Program-made: the position numbers and the translations under genes
Assembly (NCBI GenBank): GCA_018267915.1
Contig: JAFDXN010000014.1
Coordinates: 1-64,000, forward strand
Direction of reading: 5' to 3'
DNA length: 64,000 nt
Source: Bacteroidota bacterium
GTDB lineage: Bacteria; Bacteroidota; Bacteroidia; Chitinophagales; Chitinophagaceae
In this document: in pieces, positions 30,414 through 39,387 of the stretch
How positions within the stretch are numbered: position 1 is the stretch's first letter
Layout of the letters: every line of letters begins with the position of its first letter
The notes under the pieces: model-generated
Databases searched by the model: none
What the model saw: only the letters and a program-made list of their open reading frames with translations
Told to the model about the DNA's origin: nothing

Positions 30414-31988
30414 CTAGTTCCGGATAATTAGTTTTTGCGTTAAAATACGTTCGCTACTGCGGAGTTGAAGAGTATACACGCCCGCAGGTATTTCGCTAAG
30501 CGAATAAGTTTCGGCATGGTAGCCGCCTGTCACTTTTCTATTCGGACTAAACTGCTTTACCACTTTGCCGTTCATATCGAGCAGCGTAAGGCTTGTTGCT
30601 GCATCGTCTTTTTCAAAATAGTATTTCACGATCACCTGTCCCGAAGCCGGATTGGGGTAAGGTGTTAATAGCTGTTGTCCATGATAATACGTTGCAGTAT
30701 GTAAAGCTACTGCGCTATCAATGATGATATTTTCGTCGCCGGGCTGATATAGGGCAAAGACAAAATATACCAGCATCATCTCGTCGGTAGTACCTTCACC
30801 GGCATTTACCACCTGGGGCGGGCTATTGGGGTTGTCGTCATTGTTAGTGGTATTGTCGTAGAAGGCCGATGCATATACATGGCTATTGGCCCTCAAGCGC
30901 ATGATGCGCGGCAACAAATAGAAACCCTGCCAATGGAAATCCCATTTAGGTATGCTAATGATCTTACTGGTGTCATTACTGGGATCCACTGCAAAAGTTT
31001 TGATGCTCTGGCCAATGAGGTGCATATGCGGTGCGATGCCCAGCAAGGAAAAATCGACCGCCGGCATCGTGTACGTTTCCTTAAAACTTGCGGTGTCATT
31101 AGCAGGTATACTCAGCGGATATGGCGACAGGACCGAAGGATCGAGGTGATTGAGCACAGGCGCTATATACACATCCCGCACCGTATTGGCTGCGAAAAAG
31201 AAGCGCACCTTAGTGCTATCAACAAGGCCTGCGGTACCTGCGGGATAGTGTATCTGTAGTACAATGTCAGCATTGTGCGGTATGCGAACGCCAAAGTTAT
31301 TCGGATATTGTATCGGCGCGCTTCCGGGCACCCATCCACCGAGCAATATGGCACTGTTGGTACCTACACCCCCAAAGTTTACATAACCCGGTCCCGGGCT
31401 TGCTGCATCCAGTGCCGCACATGTTCCCGTAGTATCGGCATAGACCAGCACGTGATGCACAATGCTCCTGTTGCCGGGTACCGCCTCGAAGGCAGTGATA
31501 AACTTATCTGTCAGCAGACCGCTCGGTATCACAAAGCATTGATAAACATCTGAAGCTGACGCGGTAGAAGTAAAAGCCGGTATCTGTACTGTGAGATCGG
31601 CATTACCCGGTAGATCTCCATTGACATTGAAGACCGGTGGTGGTGGTGCGGTTGCCAGGTCACCGGACGGCGTACCGCCATCCACCCAGTTCTTTATCTT
31701 GTTGATCTCCGCATCCGTAAGCCTACGCTCGTGCGCCAGCCTTGCATAATTGGGGTCGGGTGGCCAGGGCGGCATTACTTTATTTTGCGTAGCCCACTTG
31801 ATGCTGTCAGCATGAGTGACACAGGCATTGTAGGTCATCAATGAAAAAGGCGCGATTGCCCCATTATGATGACAGTTTGCGCATTTGTTATAGATAATGG
31901 GAGCAACATCGGTAGCCCAGGTTGGTGTTTGGGCTTTTGCGGCGCCAATGGAAACAAACAGCAAAAAGAAGAATATGCGATTTTGCAT
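30414..31988 (-). CDS. Secreted cytochrome c and copper monooxygenase-like (PHM fold) protein with T9SS sorting domain
   Basis: About 524 residues from ATG 31988 (longest frame to 32030; residue numbers below use that frame). Signal peptide, then a cytochrome c domain with heme site CANCH (50-54) and a methionine-rich distal side (KVMPPWPPD), then a copper type II ascorbate-dependent monooxygenase-like domain with the metal-ligand candidates HH (192-193, IVHHVLVY), H261 (LQIHYP), HMH (335-337, APHMHLIG) and MM (418-419). The last 80 residues are a T9SS type A sorting domain (PYPNPASGQVIVKYYF). So it is probably outside the outer membrane. Reaction inferred only: oxidation of an organic substrate with electrons from heme. 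Confidence 0.85.
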   Translation of the reverse strand: MQNRIFFFLLFVSIGAAKAQTPTWATDVAPIIYNKCANCHHNGAIAPFSLMTYNACVTHADSIKWATQNKVMPPWPPDPNYARLAHERRLTDAEINKIKNWVDGGTPSGDLATAPPPPVFNVNGDLPGNADLTVQIPAFTSTASASDVYQCFVIPSGLLTDKFITAFEAVPGNRSIVHHVLVYADTTGTCAALDAASPGPGYVNFGGVGTNSAILLGGWVPGSAPIQYPNNFGVRIPHNADIVLQIHYPAGTAGLVDSTKVRFFFAANTVRDVYIAPVLNHLDPSVLSPYPLSIPANDTASFKETYTMPAVDFSLLGIAPHMHLIGQSIKTFAVDPSNDTSKIISIPKWDFHWQGFYLLPRIMRLRANSHVYASAFYDNTTNNDDNPNSPPQVVNAGEGTTDEMMLVYFVFALYQPGDENIIIDSAVALHTATYYHGQQLLTPYPNPASGQVIVKYYFEKDDAATSLTLLDMNGKVVKQFSPNRKVTGGYHAETYSLSEIPAGVYTLQLRSSERILTQKLIIRN

Positions 31989-32046
31989 CAGGTGGAATTT
32001 GTTGAAAAATAACATTTTTCTGCAAAACATCTAACTATTCGCATAT

Positions 32047-32075
32047 AAAGGACCGCGACATTCGCGCGGCCCTTT
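32047..32075 (-). terminator. Likely terminator after the VOC protein gene
   Basis: Hairpin arms AAAGG-A-CCGCG (32047-32057) and CGCGG-C-CCTTT (32065-32075) with one mismatch. It lies just past the stop at 32081 on the minus strand; the U-run is weak. Confidence 0.55.
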
Positions 32076-32080
32076 GTCAA

Positions 32081-32521
32081 TTATTTATCCTTTGCAGGTT
32101 CGCAACTCACCATCCAGTTGATACCGAACTTATCTGTCAACATTCCAAAATAGCTGCCCCAGAATGTATTGGCCATGGGCATGGTCACCTGTCCGCCAGC
32201 CGACAAGCCGTTGAACAAGCGGTCGGCTTCTTCATTGCTTTCGGCGTTAAGTGAAATGGAGAAATTGTTACCTTCTTTATAATTGGATGCCCAGTCGCCC
32301 CCAGTGTCGCTACCGAGAATGTGCGTGCCATCGCCTATTGGCAAGGACATATGCATGATCCTGTTGGCCTGCTCCGGAGGGAAAGTCTTTCCGTCAGGTG
32401 AAGGTGGCATATCGCTGTAACGGCCTACAAATGGGAACTCACCTCCGAATACGGACCTGTAAAAGTTAAAGGCTTCTTCGCAGTTGCCGTTGAAGTTGAG
32501 ATAAATGTTTGCTGATGGCAT
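32081..32521 (-). CDS. VOC-family (PhnB-like) protein
   Basis: About 146 residues from ATG 32521 (a longer frame to 32584 starts with unlikely sequence). Vicinal-oxygen-chelate fold of the PhnB/3-demethylubiquinone type: NIYLNFNGNCEEAFNFYRSVFGGEF at the N-terminus and TFWGSYFGMLTDKFGINWMVSCE at the C-terminus. Metal-dependent lyase or resistance-type fold; no substrate can be named. Confidence 0.85.
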   Translation of the reverse strand: MPSANIYLNFNGNCEEAFNFYRSVFGGEFPFVGRYSDMPPSPDGKTFPPEQANRIMHMSLPIGDGTHILGSDTGGDWASNYKEGNNFSISLNAESNEEADRLFNGLSAGGQVTMPMANTFWGSYFGMLTDKFGINWMVSCEPAKDK

Positions 32522-32703
32522 AATGATGTTTTTAGCTTTTAAAAAATGATCAGGCTGTAAAGATAGGCCGGAGTTAGAGCGCATGTTAGTGGGTAAGCAA
32601 AGAGATATCTACATTTCTTGCCAGATCACTCCGGCTATTGTTTCATTGCTGGCATCAATTTAATGCAGAACTGCTACCCCAACGGGACTAAAAAACAAAC
32701 AGC

Positions 32704-33708
32704 ATGTACGAAGAAAATAAACTGAGCCGTCGCCAGGTGCTTACAGGGCTAGGCGCCACCATCGCCTTAAGTGCTTTATCGCCTATATCATCTGCCGGCG
32801 CAGCTGGCACCCAGCGCAATCGCAATACAGGTCTGCAAGACCCCACGAAAAAATATCCGCAGCCTCCATTTGAAGGCCAATCGCAAGCCTGGCCGGGACT
32901 GGCAAGCAAAATGAATCCGAAACCCGATCACGGTGAGAGCAGCTACATCGGCTCAGGCCGGTTGAAAGGGCGCAAGGCATTGATAACAGGTGGAGATTCG
33001 GGCATGGGCAGAGCGGCAGCCATAGCTTACGCGCGTGAAGGGGCTGACGTCGCCATCAACTACTACCCGACTGAAGAACCTGACGCCCAGGAAGTAGTGA
33101 AACTGATACAGGCCGAAGGCCGCAAAGCCGTGGCCATACCGGGTGATCTTCGCGACGAAACTTTTTGCCAAAAGCTTGTGACTGAAGCCGTAGCCGGCCT
33201 TGGCGGACTGGATATCGTGGTTTGCAATGCAGCGCGACAACAAACAAAACCTTCCATATTGGATATCAGCACCGAGGACTTTGATGCGACAATGAAGACC
33301 AATATCTACGCACCCTTTTGGATACTGAAAGCGGCATTGCCGCACCTGAAACCGGGATCCTGTATCATTGCAACTGCATCGGAACAGGCGTATGACCCCT
33401 CTCCCGACCTTTATGACTATGCGCAAACCAAAGCTGCCACTATGAACTATGTAAAATCGCTGGCTAAGCAACTGGGCCCTAAAGGCATAAGGGTGAACGG
33501 GGTAGCCCCGGGCCCTATCTGGACACCCCTCCAGGTGAGCGGAGGGGCCACGCAGGAGAAGCTGAAAAAATTCGGTGAAGAAACACCGATGGGACGCCCG
33601 GGCCAACCAGCAGAACTGGCGTCCATTTATGTGCAATTGGCTGACGGCGATGCCAGTTATGCAACGGGACAGATATACGGATCATCAGGCGGCAAGGGAC
33701 AGCCCTAA
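32704..33708 (+). CDS. Tat-exported short-chain dehydrogenase/reductase, YghA-like
   Basis: 334 residues. A twin-arginine signal (KLSRRQVLTGLGATIALSALSP, Arg9-Arg10) precedes an SDR closely resembling E. coli YghA. The NAD(P)-binding TGGDSGMGRA is near residue 95, NAG is replaced by CNAARQ near 177, the serine-containing ATASEQ and YDYAQTKAA (catalytic YxxxK) follow, and APGPIWTPLQVSGG matches YghA. The E. coli protein is a cytoplasmic NADP-dependent aldehyde reductase and lacks the leader. Here the leader predicts a periplasmic location. Confidence 0.87.
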   Translation: MYEENKLSRRQVLTGLGATIALSALSPISSAGAAGTQRNRNTGLQDPTKKYPQPPFEGQSQAWPGLASKMNPKPDHGESSYIGSGRLKGRKALITGGDSGMGRAAAIAYAREGADVAINYYPTEEPDAQEVVKLIQAEGRKAVAIPGDLRDETFCQKLVTEAVAGLGGLDIVVCNAARQQTKPSILDISTEDFDATMKTNIYAPFWILKAALPHLKPGSCIIATASEQAYDPSPDLYDYAQTKAATMNYVKSLAKQLGPKGIRVNGVAPGPIWTPLQVSGGATQEKLKKFGEETPMGRPGQPAELASIYVQLADGDASYATGQIYGSSGGKGQP

Positions 33709-33794
33709 GCTTATACTAAAATCACGAGTTTAATAGATGGTTTAGAAACGGTGGCGCGGGTTTTTTCCCAATACCGGCAACCAAAAACAATTTT

Positions 33795-34136
33795 ATGAAA
33801 CGCTGGTTGTTGGTATTGAGCTTAGTACTTGTTGCAATTATTGGGCTTAACTCATGTGAAGTGGAAGGAACCACTTATCCGGACACTTATTATTATGGAT
33901 ATTACGATACTTATCCATACTATTGGTGGCATAGGGGTTATTATCGTCCACATTATTACTATCGCCCGCACTATTATGGTGGCTATCGTGGCGTAAGGGG
34001 TGCTTATCGCGGATCGCCGGTAGTTACCCGCCCCACCTGGCACAGCGGTGGTGTTGACGCTGGCGGGTACCGTGGTGGTGCTGGCAATACATGGCATGGC
34101 GGTAGCCGCGGCGGCTTCCATGGTGGGCATAGGTAA
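33795..34136 (+). CDS. Tyr/Gly/His-rich lipoprotein
   Basis: 113 residues, lipobox GLNSC (Cys21). The mature part is low complexity: YYYGYYDTYPYYWWHRGYY, PHYYYRPHYYGGYRG, then Gly, Arg and His-rich (GGYRGGAGNTWHGGSRGG). It could bind metals or polyphenols or serve as a structural surface protein; no domain recognised. Followed 28 nt later by a bidirectional terminator. Confidence 0.7.
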   Translation: MKRWLLVLSLVLVAIIGLNSCEVEGTTYPDTYYYGYYDTYPYYWWHRGYYRPHYYYRPHYYGGYRGVRGAYRGSPVVTRPTWHSGGVDAGGYRGGAGNTWHGGSRGGFHGGHR

Positions 34137-34163
34137 AACAAAACAACCGCGCATCTAAATAAA

Positions 34164-34186
34164 AAGAGTCTCCGTAGGAGACTCTT
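34164..34186. terminator. Bidirectional terminator
   Basis: Perfect hairpin AAGAGTCTCC-GTA-GGAGACTCTT between two convergent genes, flanked by A-rich DNA on the left and A-rich on the right. Confidence 0.75.
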
Positions 34187-34216
34187 CAAAAACTTCAACA
34201 GTGCAACAATAGAAGG

Positions 34217-34918
34217 TTAGTTATGAGTTATTACCGTAGCAGTTAAAGAATCTGCACCAGTATAAGCTCTACTACCTGTAACCATAACTGTATAAATTTT
34301 GCCCGCGGCGAAATGTTGAGGCGATATGGTCACCTGGTGCCCTACATCAACCGGAGCCTGGATGATAATATTTTTATCTCCCGCTGTAACTTCGGTAAAA
34401 TGTGTTGCGGATCCGAAAATTACAGCTGAATCTATTTTGTCACCGCCAACATAAAAATCATATGACAAGGTATCATTACAAAAATTTACGAGACGCACTT
34501 TTGATTTGCCAGAGGATGGCGCGGTTAAATCGTCGCTGACCTGAGCCATTGATGCACTGTTTACAGTGCCATACAAAAACACCGAGTAATAGCTACCATC
34601 CACGAAATTATAACCGGGAGCCATATTGCCCATTGGAAGACCAGTATTAGCCGAGACAAAAGAAGTTTTAACGGAGCTGCCCGGTGTTACGTTTTTGTAA
34701 CCAGAGTTAGCCAAAAAAACAAGGTTTGTAAAAGCAGACATCGTTGTGTCATTGATCTTCACTGCGAGCGTGGGTGCATCGAGGCAGGCATCGACGAACA
34801 TCACCTTAGCCGCCGGTGTGGGCGTTGGTGTAGGAGTGGGTGTGGGCGTTGGCGTCTTCTTAGAGCAGGAAGCTACAGCGAGAGAGACGCAGAGAGCGAG
34901 GTAAACGGATTTTTTCAT
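34217..34918 (-). CDS. DUF4397 lipoprotein with a Thr-Pro repeat linker
   Basis: 233 residues. Lipobox AVASC (Cys18), then a (TP)n linker of about seven repeats (residues 22-36) made of near-identical hexanucleotides, then two DUF4397-type halves: AKVMFVDACLDAPTLAVKIND and KSKVRLVNFCNDTLSYDFYVGG. DUF4397 domains are Ig-like and common in exported proteins. The linker probably spaces the domain from the membrane. Repeat number changes would alter linker length by whole Thr-Pro pairs and would not shift the frame. Confidence 0.85.
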   Translation of the reverse strand: MKKSVYLALCVSLAVASCSKKTPTPTPTPTPTPTPAAKVMFVDACLDAPTLAVKINDTTMSAFTNLVFLANSGYKNVTPGSSVKTSFVSANTGLPMGNMAPGYNFVDGSYYSVFLYGTVNSASMAQVSDDLTAPSSGKSKVRLVNFCNDTLSYDFYVGGDKIDSAVIFGSATHFTEVTAGDKNIIIQAPVDVGHQVTISPQHFAAGKIYTVMVTGSRAYTGADSLTATVITHN

Positions 34919-35082
34919 ATTATCGGTTTTGAAATTTTACAGCAATGCAATGTACAAAATTACCTCAAAGACCTTGCCAGCCTTCATTCCAGGCACCACT
35001 AATAGAAGTATTTGGAACAAGAATTGTCTGAAAAAGAATACCAGGTCGGAACTATTGTGTAAAAAAGATAATTTAGCCCTTC

Positions 35083-36834
35083 ATGTCCAACAAGCACTAC
35101 TATATAGGGCTGGCGACCACAATGCACGACCCCGCCATTGCCATAATGGACGGCGAGGGAAACATCCTGTTTGCAGAGGCATCTGAACGGTATTACCAGA
35201 ACAAAAGGGCAATCGGCTGTGTGCCCGACAACCCGGTGTATATCAAGCATTTGCTCAAGAAGTATTGCGCCGAGGGTGCGGACTATACTATAGCCACAAG
35301 CTGGAGTAAAAAAGAGACAAAAAAACTACTCGCGGGTAATGCACTGGGCTTGCAGCGTATGCAGTTAGCTTCCGGAGTTAAGAAGCGATTGGAAAAAATG
35401 GCCAGCCAGGAGGGCGCCTACGATACCATGGCATGGATGAACCGGCTGAATCTCGGCATGCAACTCAATGCAGGCCAAAGCCTGGAATATAACCTCCGCA
35501 GTGTAATGAGCGCCCGTAGTATAGAGATCATCAACTGCGACCACCATAGCACGCATGCCGCGCTGGCCTGCTATGGATCCGGTTTCGACGACGCAGCTTG
35601 CTTTGTTGTGGATGCAGGAGGAGAGAATGGCTGTTTCAGGGTATTTAAATACCGCGATGGCAGGATAACATTAGTCGACAAACAGAAAACCGGGGAGAAC
35701 CTTGGGGGCTTTTACACTTTTCTCACCAACGTTTGCGGTTTCGACTCAGTGAAGGGTGAGGAGTGGAAAGTAATGGGCCTGGCTGCCTATGGCAGTTACA
35801 ATAAAGAACTCCATCAACTGCTCAGTTCTCTATATCACGTAAAAGGTTGCCACCTATTGTACAGTCACGATAAGAAGACAACGCGGGAAATACATAAGCA
35901 GATCAAGACGATCGCAGATAAGGGAATCAGTGACTTCATCTTCAAGGCAGATCTTGCATTTAACGGGCAACTGGTTTATGAAGAATGGATGACGCAAATG
36001 ATAAATGGCATATATGCCATGAACATTTCGGAGAACCTGGTGCTGAGCGGTGGTTGTGGCCTTAACTCCAGTTACAACGGCAAAATCACGGAGCAAACGG
36101 GGTTCAAGCAGCTGTATGTTCCTTCGGCACCTGCAGACGATGGAAATGCCCTGGGTGCGGCTATGCTGGCTTGCTATGAGCAGAAGGGCTTTAAAAATCA
36201 ACATAAAAAAATATCCGCGTATCTCGGCTCCGAGATCAGGGACGATAGCATCGAAAACTTTCTGAAGTTTGGCGGCATCAGCAATATTCAAAAATTGGGT
36301 GCTGATAAATATGCGGTTGTTGCTCAGTTGCTTGCAGACGGCAAAATAATCGGCTGGGCACAAGGCAGGGCGGAATTTGGGCCGCGGTCATTGGGCAACC
36401 GCTCGATACTGGCCGATCCGAGACGAAAAGAGATGAAAGACATCATTAATGAGCGTGTAAAATTCAGGGAGGAGTTCCGGCCCTTTGCGCCGTCTATATT
36501 GCACGAATGCGGGCCAGATTATTTTGAGCACTACGAAGAGAGCCCGTATATGGAACGAACGTTGCGATTTAAAAATGAAGTGCTGGAGAAGGTGCCTGCA
36601 GTGGTGCACCATAACCAAACCGGCAGGCTGCAAAGTGTAAAGAAAGAATGGAATCCCGGCTTTCATCAGCTTATAAGTGAATTCCAAAAGATAACAGGTA
36701 TACCGCTGTTGCTTAATACCAGCTTCAATGTGATGGGTAAGCCTATCGTACATTCAGCGGAGGATGCCCTAAGCGTATTTTTTACAAGCGGATTAGATGC
36801 GCTCGTGCTCAATGACTACCTGGTAAAAAAATAA
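35083..36834 (+). CDS. Carbamoyltransferase of the NodU/CmcH/TobZ family
   Basis: 583 residues, full length. The N-terminal Kae1-like domain (about 6-340) has the ATP/metal motif CDHHSTHAALACYGSGF near 150 and FVVDAGGENG; the C-terminal carbamoyltransferase domain has GWAQGRAEFGPRSLGNRSILADPR near 420 and LLNTSFNVMGKPIVHSAEDA. Known enzymes put a carbamoyl group from carbamoyl phosphate on hydroxyls of antibiotics or lipo-oligosaccharides. No biosynthetic genes lie nearby, so the substrate is unknown. Ends in a bidirectional terminator shared with the convergent gene. Confidence 0.9.
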   Translation: MSNKHYYIGLATTMHDPAIAIMDGEGNILFAEASERYYQNKRAIGCVPDNPVYIKHLLKKYCAEGADYTIATSWSKKETKKLLAGNALGLQRMQLASGVKKRLEKMASQEGAYDTMAWMNRLNLGMQLNAGQSLEYNLRSVMSARSIEIINCDHHSTHAALACYGSGFDDAACFVVDAGGENGCFRVFKYRDGRITLVDKQKTGENLGGFYTFLTNVCGFDSVKGEEWKVMGLAAYGSYNKELHQLLSSLYHVKGCHLLYSHDKKTTREIHKQIKTIADKGISDFIFKADLAFNGQLVYEEWMTQMINGIYAMNISENLVLSGGCGLNSSYNGKITEQTGFKQLYVPSAPADDGNALGAAMLACYEQKGFKNQHKKISAYLGSEIRDDSIENFLKFGGISNIQKLGADKYAVVAQLLADGKIIGWAQGRAEFGPRSLGNRSILADPRRKEMKDIINERVKFREEFRPFAPSILHECGPDYFEHYEESPYMERTLRFKNEVLEKVPAVVHHNQTGRLQSVKKEWNPGFHQLISEFQKITGIPLLLNTSFNVMGKPIVHSAEDALSVFFTSGLDALVLNDYLVKK

Positions 36835-36859
36835 GAGCGAACCGATGGTCCGCTCTTAT
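36831..36859. terminator. Bidirectional terminator, overlapping the carbamoyltransferase stop
   Basis: ATAAGAGCG (36831-36839) pairs perfectly with CGCTCTTAT (36851-36859) around an 11-nt loop; the TAA stop lies in the first arm. Confidence 0.7.
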
Positions 36860-36881
36860 GTCTATTCTGCTTAAGTTGGTA

Positions 36882-38267
36882 TTAGTTAGGAGATACGACG
36901 ATTTGCTTCACGACATGCCCCTCTGCTCCTTCGATATTCAGAACATAATTACCGTACGGCAGGTCGCCTACCGAAATAGCGGTATGGTAGTGCGCGGCGG
37001 CAGGCACATGCCAACTGCGACAAACACGCCCGCTAAGATCCAGCAGACTAATAGTAAAAGGTTGGGCATTATTCCAATCAATATCTATATTCAGCAGGTT
37101 GTTCGCGGGAACGGGGTATGCTTTAGCATCACCGCCTATGTTAGTGATATTATTAACTGATGTGGTGTAAGTTTCATAATGAAACCGAACACCTCCGTCA
37201 CCCGGGGTTGGCTGCCAAAAACCGCCCACGTTCCACGACTCATCATAATAGGACAGATACTGGCCATAAGTATTGTACGTATATTGTGTGCGCACAGCAT
37301 TCTCATAAGACGAAGTCGAAGTGTTCCAGTTTTCCCAAATCCGGGTACCCGGATTAATACCTGTGAAATTGCTGTACGTGTATCTTCTGCCGTTGTCCCA
37401 GACGTTATTAGTAGTGTTCCAAAACTGGTACAAATAATTTAGCAGTTCGTTGGACGCCCCGTAGGTATAAGTCCGCTTAATGTAGTTTACCCAGTTGCTG
37501 GTTGCATTGTTCCAGTTTTGAGAAATAAAGGTCAGCAGATTGTTGTTAGCATCGTAAGTATTTGTGTACATGCTACTATTTTTCCAATTGCCGGCTACCC
37601 ACGATTGATGGATCTCGGTAAGCAAATTATTATTTGCATCGTAGTTATAGATGGTATGTGTGGCATTATCCCATGAACTGGTTGCGGCATTCCAGTTTTG
37701 ATATACTACGTCCGTTACATTGTTATTAGGATCGTAGGTATCAATAGTTTTTGAGGAATTCTTCCAATTAACGGCAACGGCATCCCAAGTCTGAGCGACC
37801 TGTGTAAGCAAATTGTGCGCACCATCGTAGATATTAATCGTGTGATCGTTGTTATCCCAGGTATTTGTAGAAGTATTCCAGGTTTTACCAACTTTGTCGT
37901 ACATATCATCGTTTCCGTCAAAACTTTGAAAGTTTCGTACCAACGCCACCCAGCTTGAGGTTGCTGTATTATACCCCAACGCGATACTGCTATCCCATCT
38001 GCCGATCGGCCATGTGTAGTCGCTTCCCCTCGTACCGCTATAGCTAAAATGCGTAGAATCGAGATAAGCATATGTGACACCGTCATGGCTTAGCTCTACA
38101 TAAGATATCAACCGCGAGCCCGTAGCCGCGGTTCCCTTCGCAGCAGTATGCGTTTTCAATTGGCTTGCCGATACGACGTCCTGTCCCGCGCGGTTGTTAG
38201 CCTGGGCGTTCAGGGATTGGGTGTAATAGAAAAATGCAGGAAACAGGAGTAAAAGTTTTTTATTCAT
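36882..38267 (-). CDS. T9SS-secreted protein with YD-like tandem repeats
   Basis: 461 residues. Signal peptide MNKKLLLLFPAFFYYTQSLNAQ, then a region (about 110-370) of seven to eight repeats of about 31 residues with the pattern QxWNxxTxxWxNxxxTxxxYDxNNNLLTxxx, resembling repeated YD-type or leucine-poor beta repeats, then a T9SS type A sorting domain (AYPVPANNLLNIDIDW, GNYVLNIEGAEGHVVKQIV). Probably surface-exposed. The repeats are distinct at DNA level, so not freshly duplicated. Confidence 0.82.
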   Translation of the reverse strand: MNKKLLLLFPAFFYYTQSLNAQANNRAGQDVVSASQLKTHTAAKGTAATGSRLISYVELSHDGVTYAYLDSTHFSYSGTRGSDYTWPIGRWDSSIALGYNTATSSWVALVRNFQSFDGNDDMYDKVGKTWNTSTNTWDNNDHTINIYDGAHNLLTQVAQTWDAVAVNWKNSSKTIDTYDPNNNVTDVVYQNWNAATSSWDNATHTIYNYDANNNLLTEIHQSWVAGNWKNSSMYTNTYDANNNLLTFISQNWNNATSNWVNYIKRTYTYGASNELLNYLYQFWNTTNNVWDNGRRYTYSNFTGINPGTRIWENWNTSTSSYENAVRTQYTYNTYGQYLSYYDESWNVGGFWQPTPGDGGVRFHYETYTTSVNNITNIGGDAKAYPVPANNLLNIDIDWNNAQPFTISLLDLSGRVCRSWHVPAAAHYHTAISVGDLPYGNYVLNIEGAEGHVVKQIVVSPN

Positions 38268-38311
38268 AAATATAAATTAGTGATTGAATATCAGTCAATA
38301 AATAACGTTCA

Positions 38312-38319
38312 CAAATATA
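38312..38319 (-). promoter_or_regulatory. -7 element TATATTTG of the YD-like repeat gene
   Basis: Reverse-strand TAnnTTTG match 44 nt upstream of the start, with a TTTG (minus strand, 38337-38340) 17 nt further upstream as a possible -33. Confidence 0.5.
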
Positions 38320-38375
38320 GCGAATCCGACTATGTGCAAAGCGAATTCCAGTTAAAAAAAAGCCAAAAGGAGAGG

Positions 38376-39386
38376 CTATTTACTGTCGTAAGCCTTGACG
38401 AAATCAGCCACGAGATAGGCGACCAACTTCGCCGTGCCGGCATCCTCGTTTCCATTCCGAAGTTTGACAGCTCCTTCGGTAATATGGAGGTAAGCTACGT
38501 CGCAAAACTCCGCACAAGTGTGAATATATTGCCGGGCTTGCAGTGCGGTAATACCTACCGGGGTAACGGCACTCGACAATGCATACTCAATGCAGTCTAT
38601 ATCCAGTTCTATTCCTGTCTTTGACCCCGAGGTATGCACAATAGCATCGCGAACTGCCTGTATAAAGCTCAACTTATTGCGGACAAAAATGTCTTCGTAA
38701 AATGACCAATGTAAATCCTGATCCGCCGCCAGGTCATCAACAATGTTTTGCGCATTGTAGTTTTCGTGCAGGCCAACTACTGCGTACTTTTTAAGGTAGC
38801 CTTTGGCCTTTGCGTAGCGAAAGCCATTACCACTGTGGCGACCTTCCATTTTCCTGTAGTCACTGTGTGCATCCAGATTGATACAATTCAATGAGACATT
38901 GAGCGCCTGGGCCGCTCCCTGCAAAATAGGGAAAGCGTTGTTGTGTCCTCCCCCAATGATTACCGGAATTTTACCCGCCTGAATAACCTTTTGAATTACC
39001 GGAGTTACGGCGGCATCTATCTCCGGCACCAACTCACGCAGCTCATCGGCATCTTTTTTCTCCGCGTTCTTCATCATATCGCTGAAATCAAATGCGCCGA
39101 GTACCAATAAATCTGCCCCATCCAGTTTGTCCATGTGCTGTACATTCAATATTGCTTTCAGCGCTGGCTCCCACATTGTGTAAGTGCCCCCCAGTCCATA
39201 GTTCGCCCGCACACCGATATCTTCGGGTATGCCGAGCAAGACAAACCTTGCCGGACTATTCTTCAGTTGTTCTTCCCAATCTTCACTATGTACACAAGCC
39301 ACCCTTTCACCCAGCTTTGTTTCGCCGGCGCGTTTGTTGGTATATTCATCTATGTAACTCCTCGTAGCTATACGAAAGTTTACCAT
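38376..39386 (-). CDS. Formimidoylglutamase-like ureohydrolase
   Basis: 336 residues of the arginase/agmatinase/formimidoylglutamase superfamily. Metal motifs: GGGHNNAFP, LDAHSDYR and ELDIDCIEYA. The HNN after the first histidine, and the absence of the arginase SGNxHGMP loop, fit formimidoylglutamase (HutG) better than arginase: hydrolysis of N-formimidoyl-L-glutamate to glutamate and formamide in histidine breakdown. No other hut genes adjoin. Starts 1 nt after the stop of the DUF885 gene, so coupled translation is likely. Confidence 0.82.
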   Translation of the reverse strand: MVNFRIATRSYIDEYTNKRAGETKLGERVACVHSEDWEEQLKNSPARFVLLGIPEDIGVRANYGLGGTYTMWEPALKAILNVQHMDKLDGADLLVLGAFDFSDMMKNAEKKDADELRELVPEIDAAVTPVIQKVIQAGKIPVIIGGGHNNAFPILQGAAQALNVSLNCINLDAHSDYRKMEGRHSGNGFRYAKAKGYLKKYAVVGLHENYNAQNIVDDLAADQDLHWSFYEDIFVRNKLSFIQAVRDAIVHTSGSKTGIELDIDCIEYALSSAVTPVGITALQARQYIHTCAEFCDVAYLHITEGAVKLRNGNEDAGTAKLVAYLVADFVKAYDSK

Positions 39387-39387
39387 A

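Noticed and set aside
34813..34860. Phase variation by the Thr-Pro repeat
   Set aside because: The unit is 6 bp, so changes keep the frame; it can alter length only, not switch expression.
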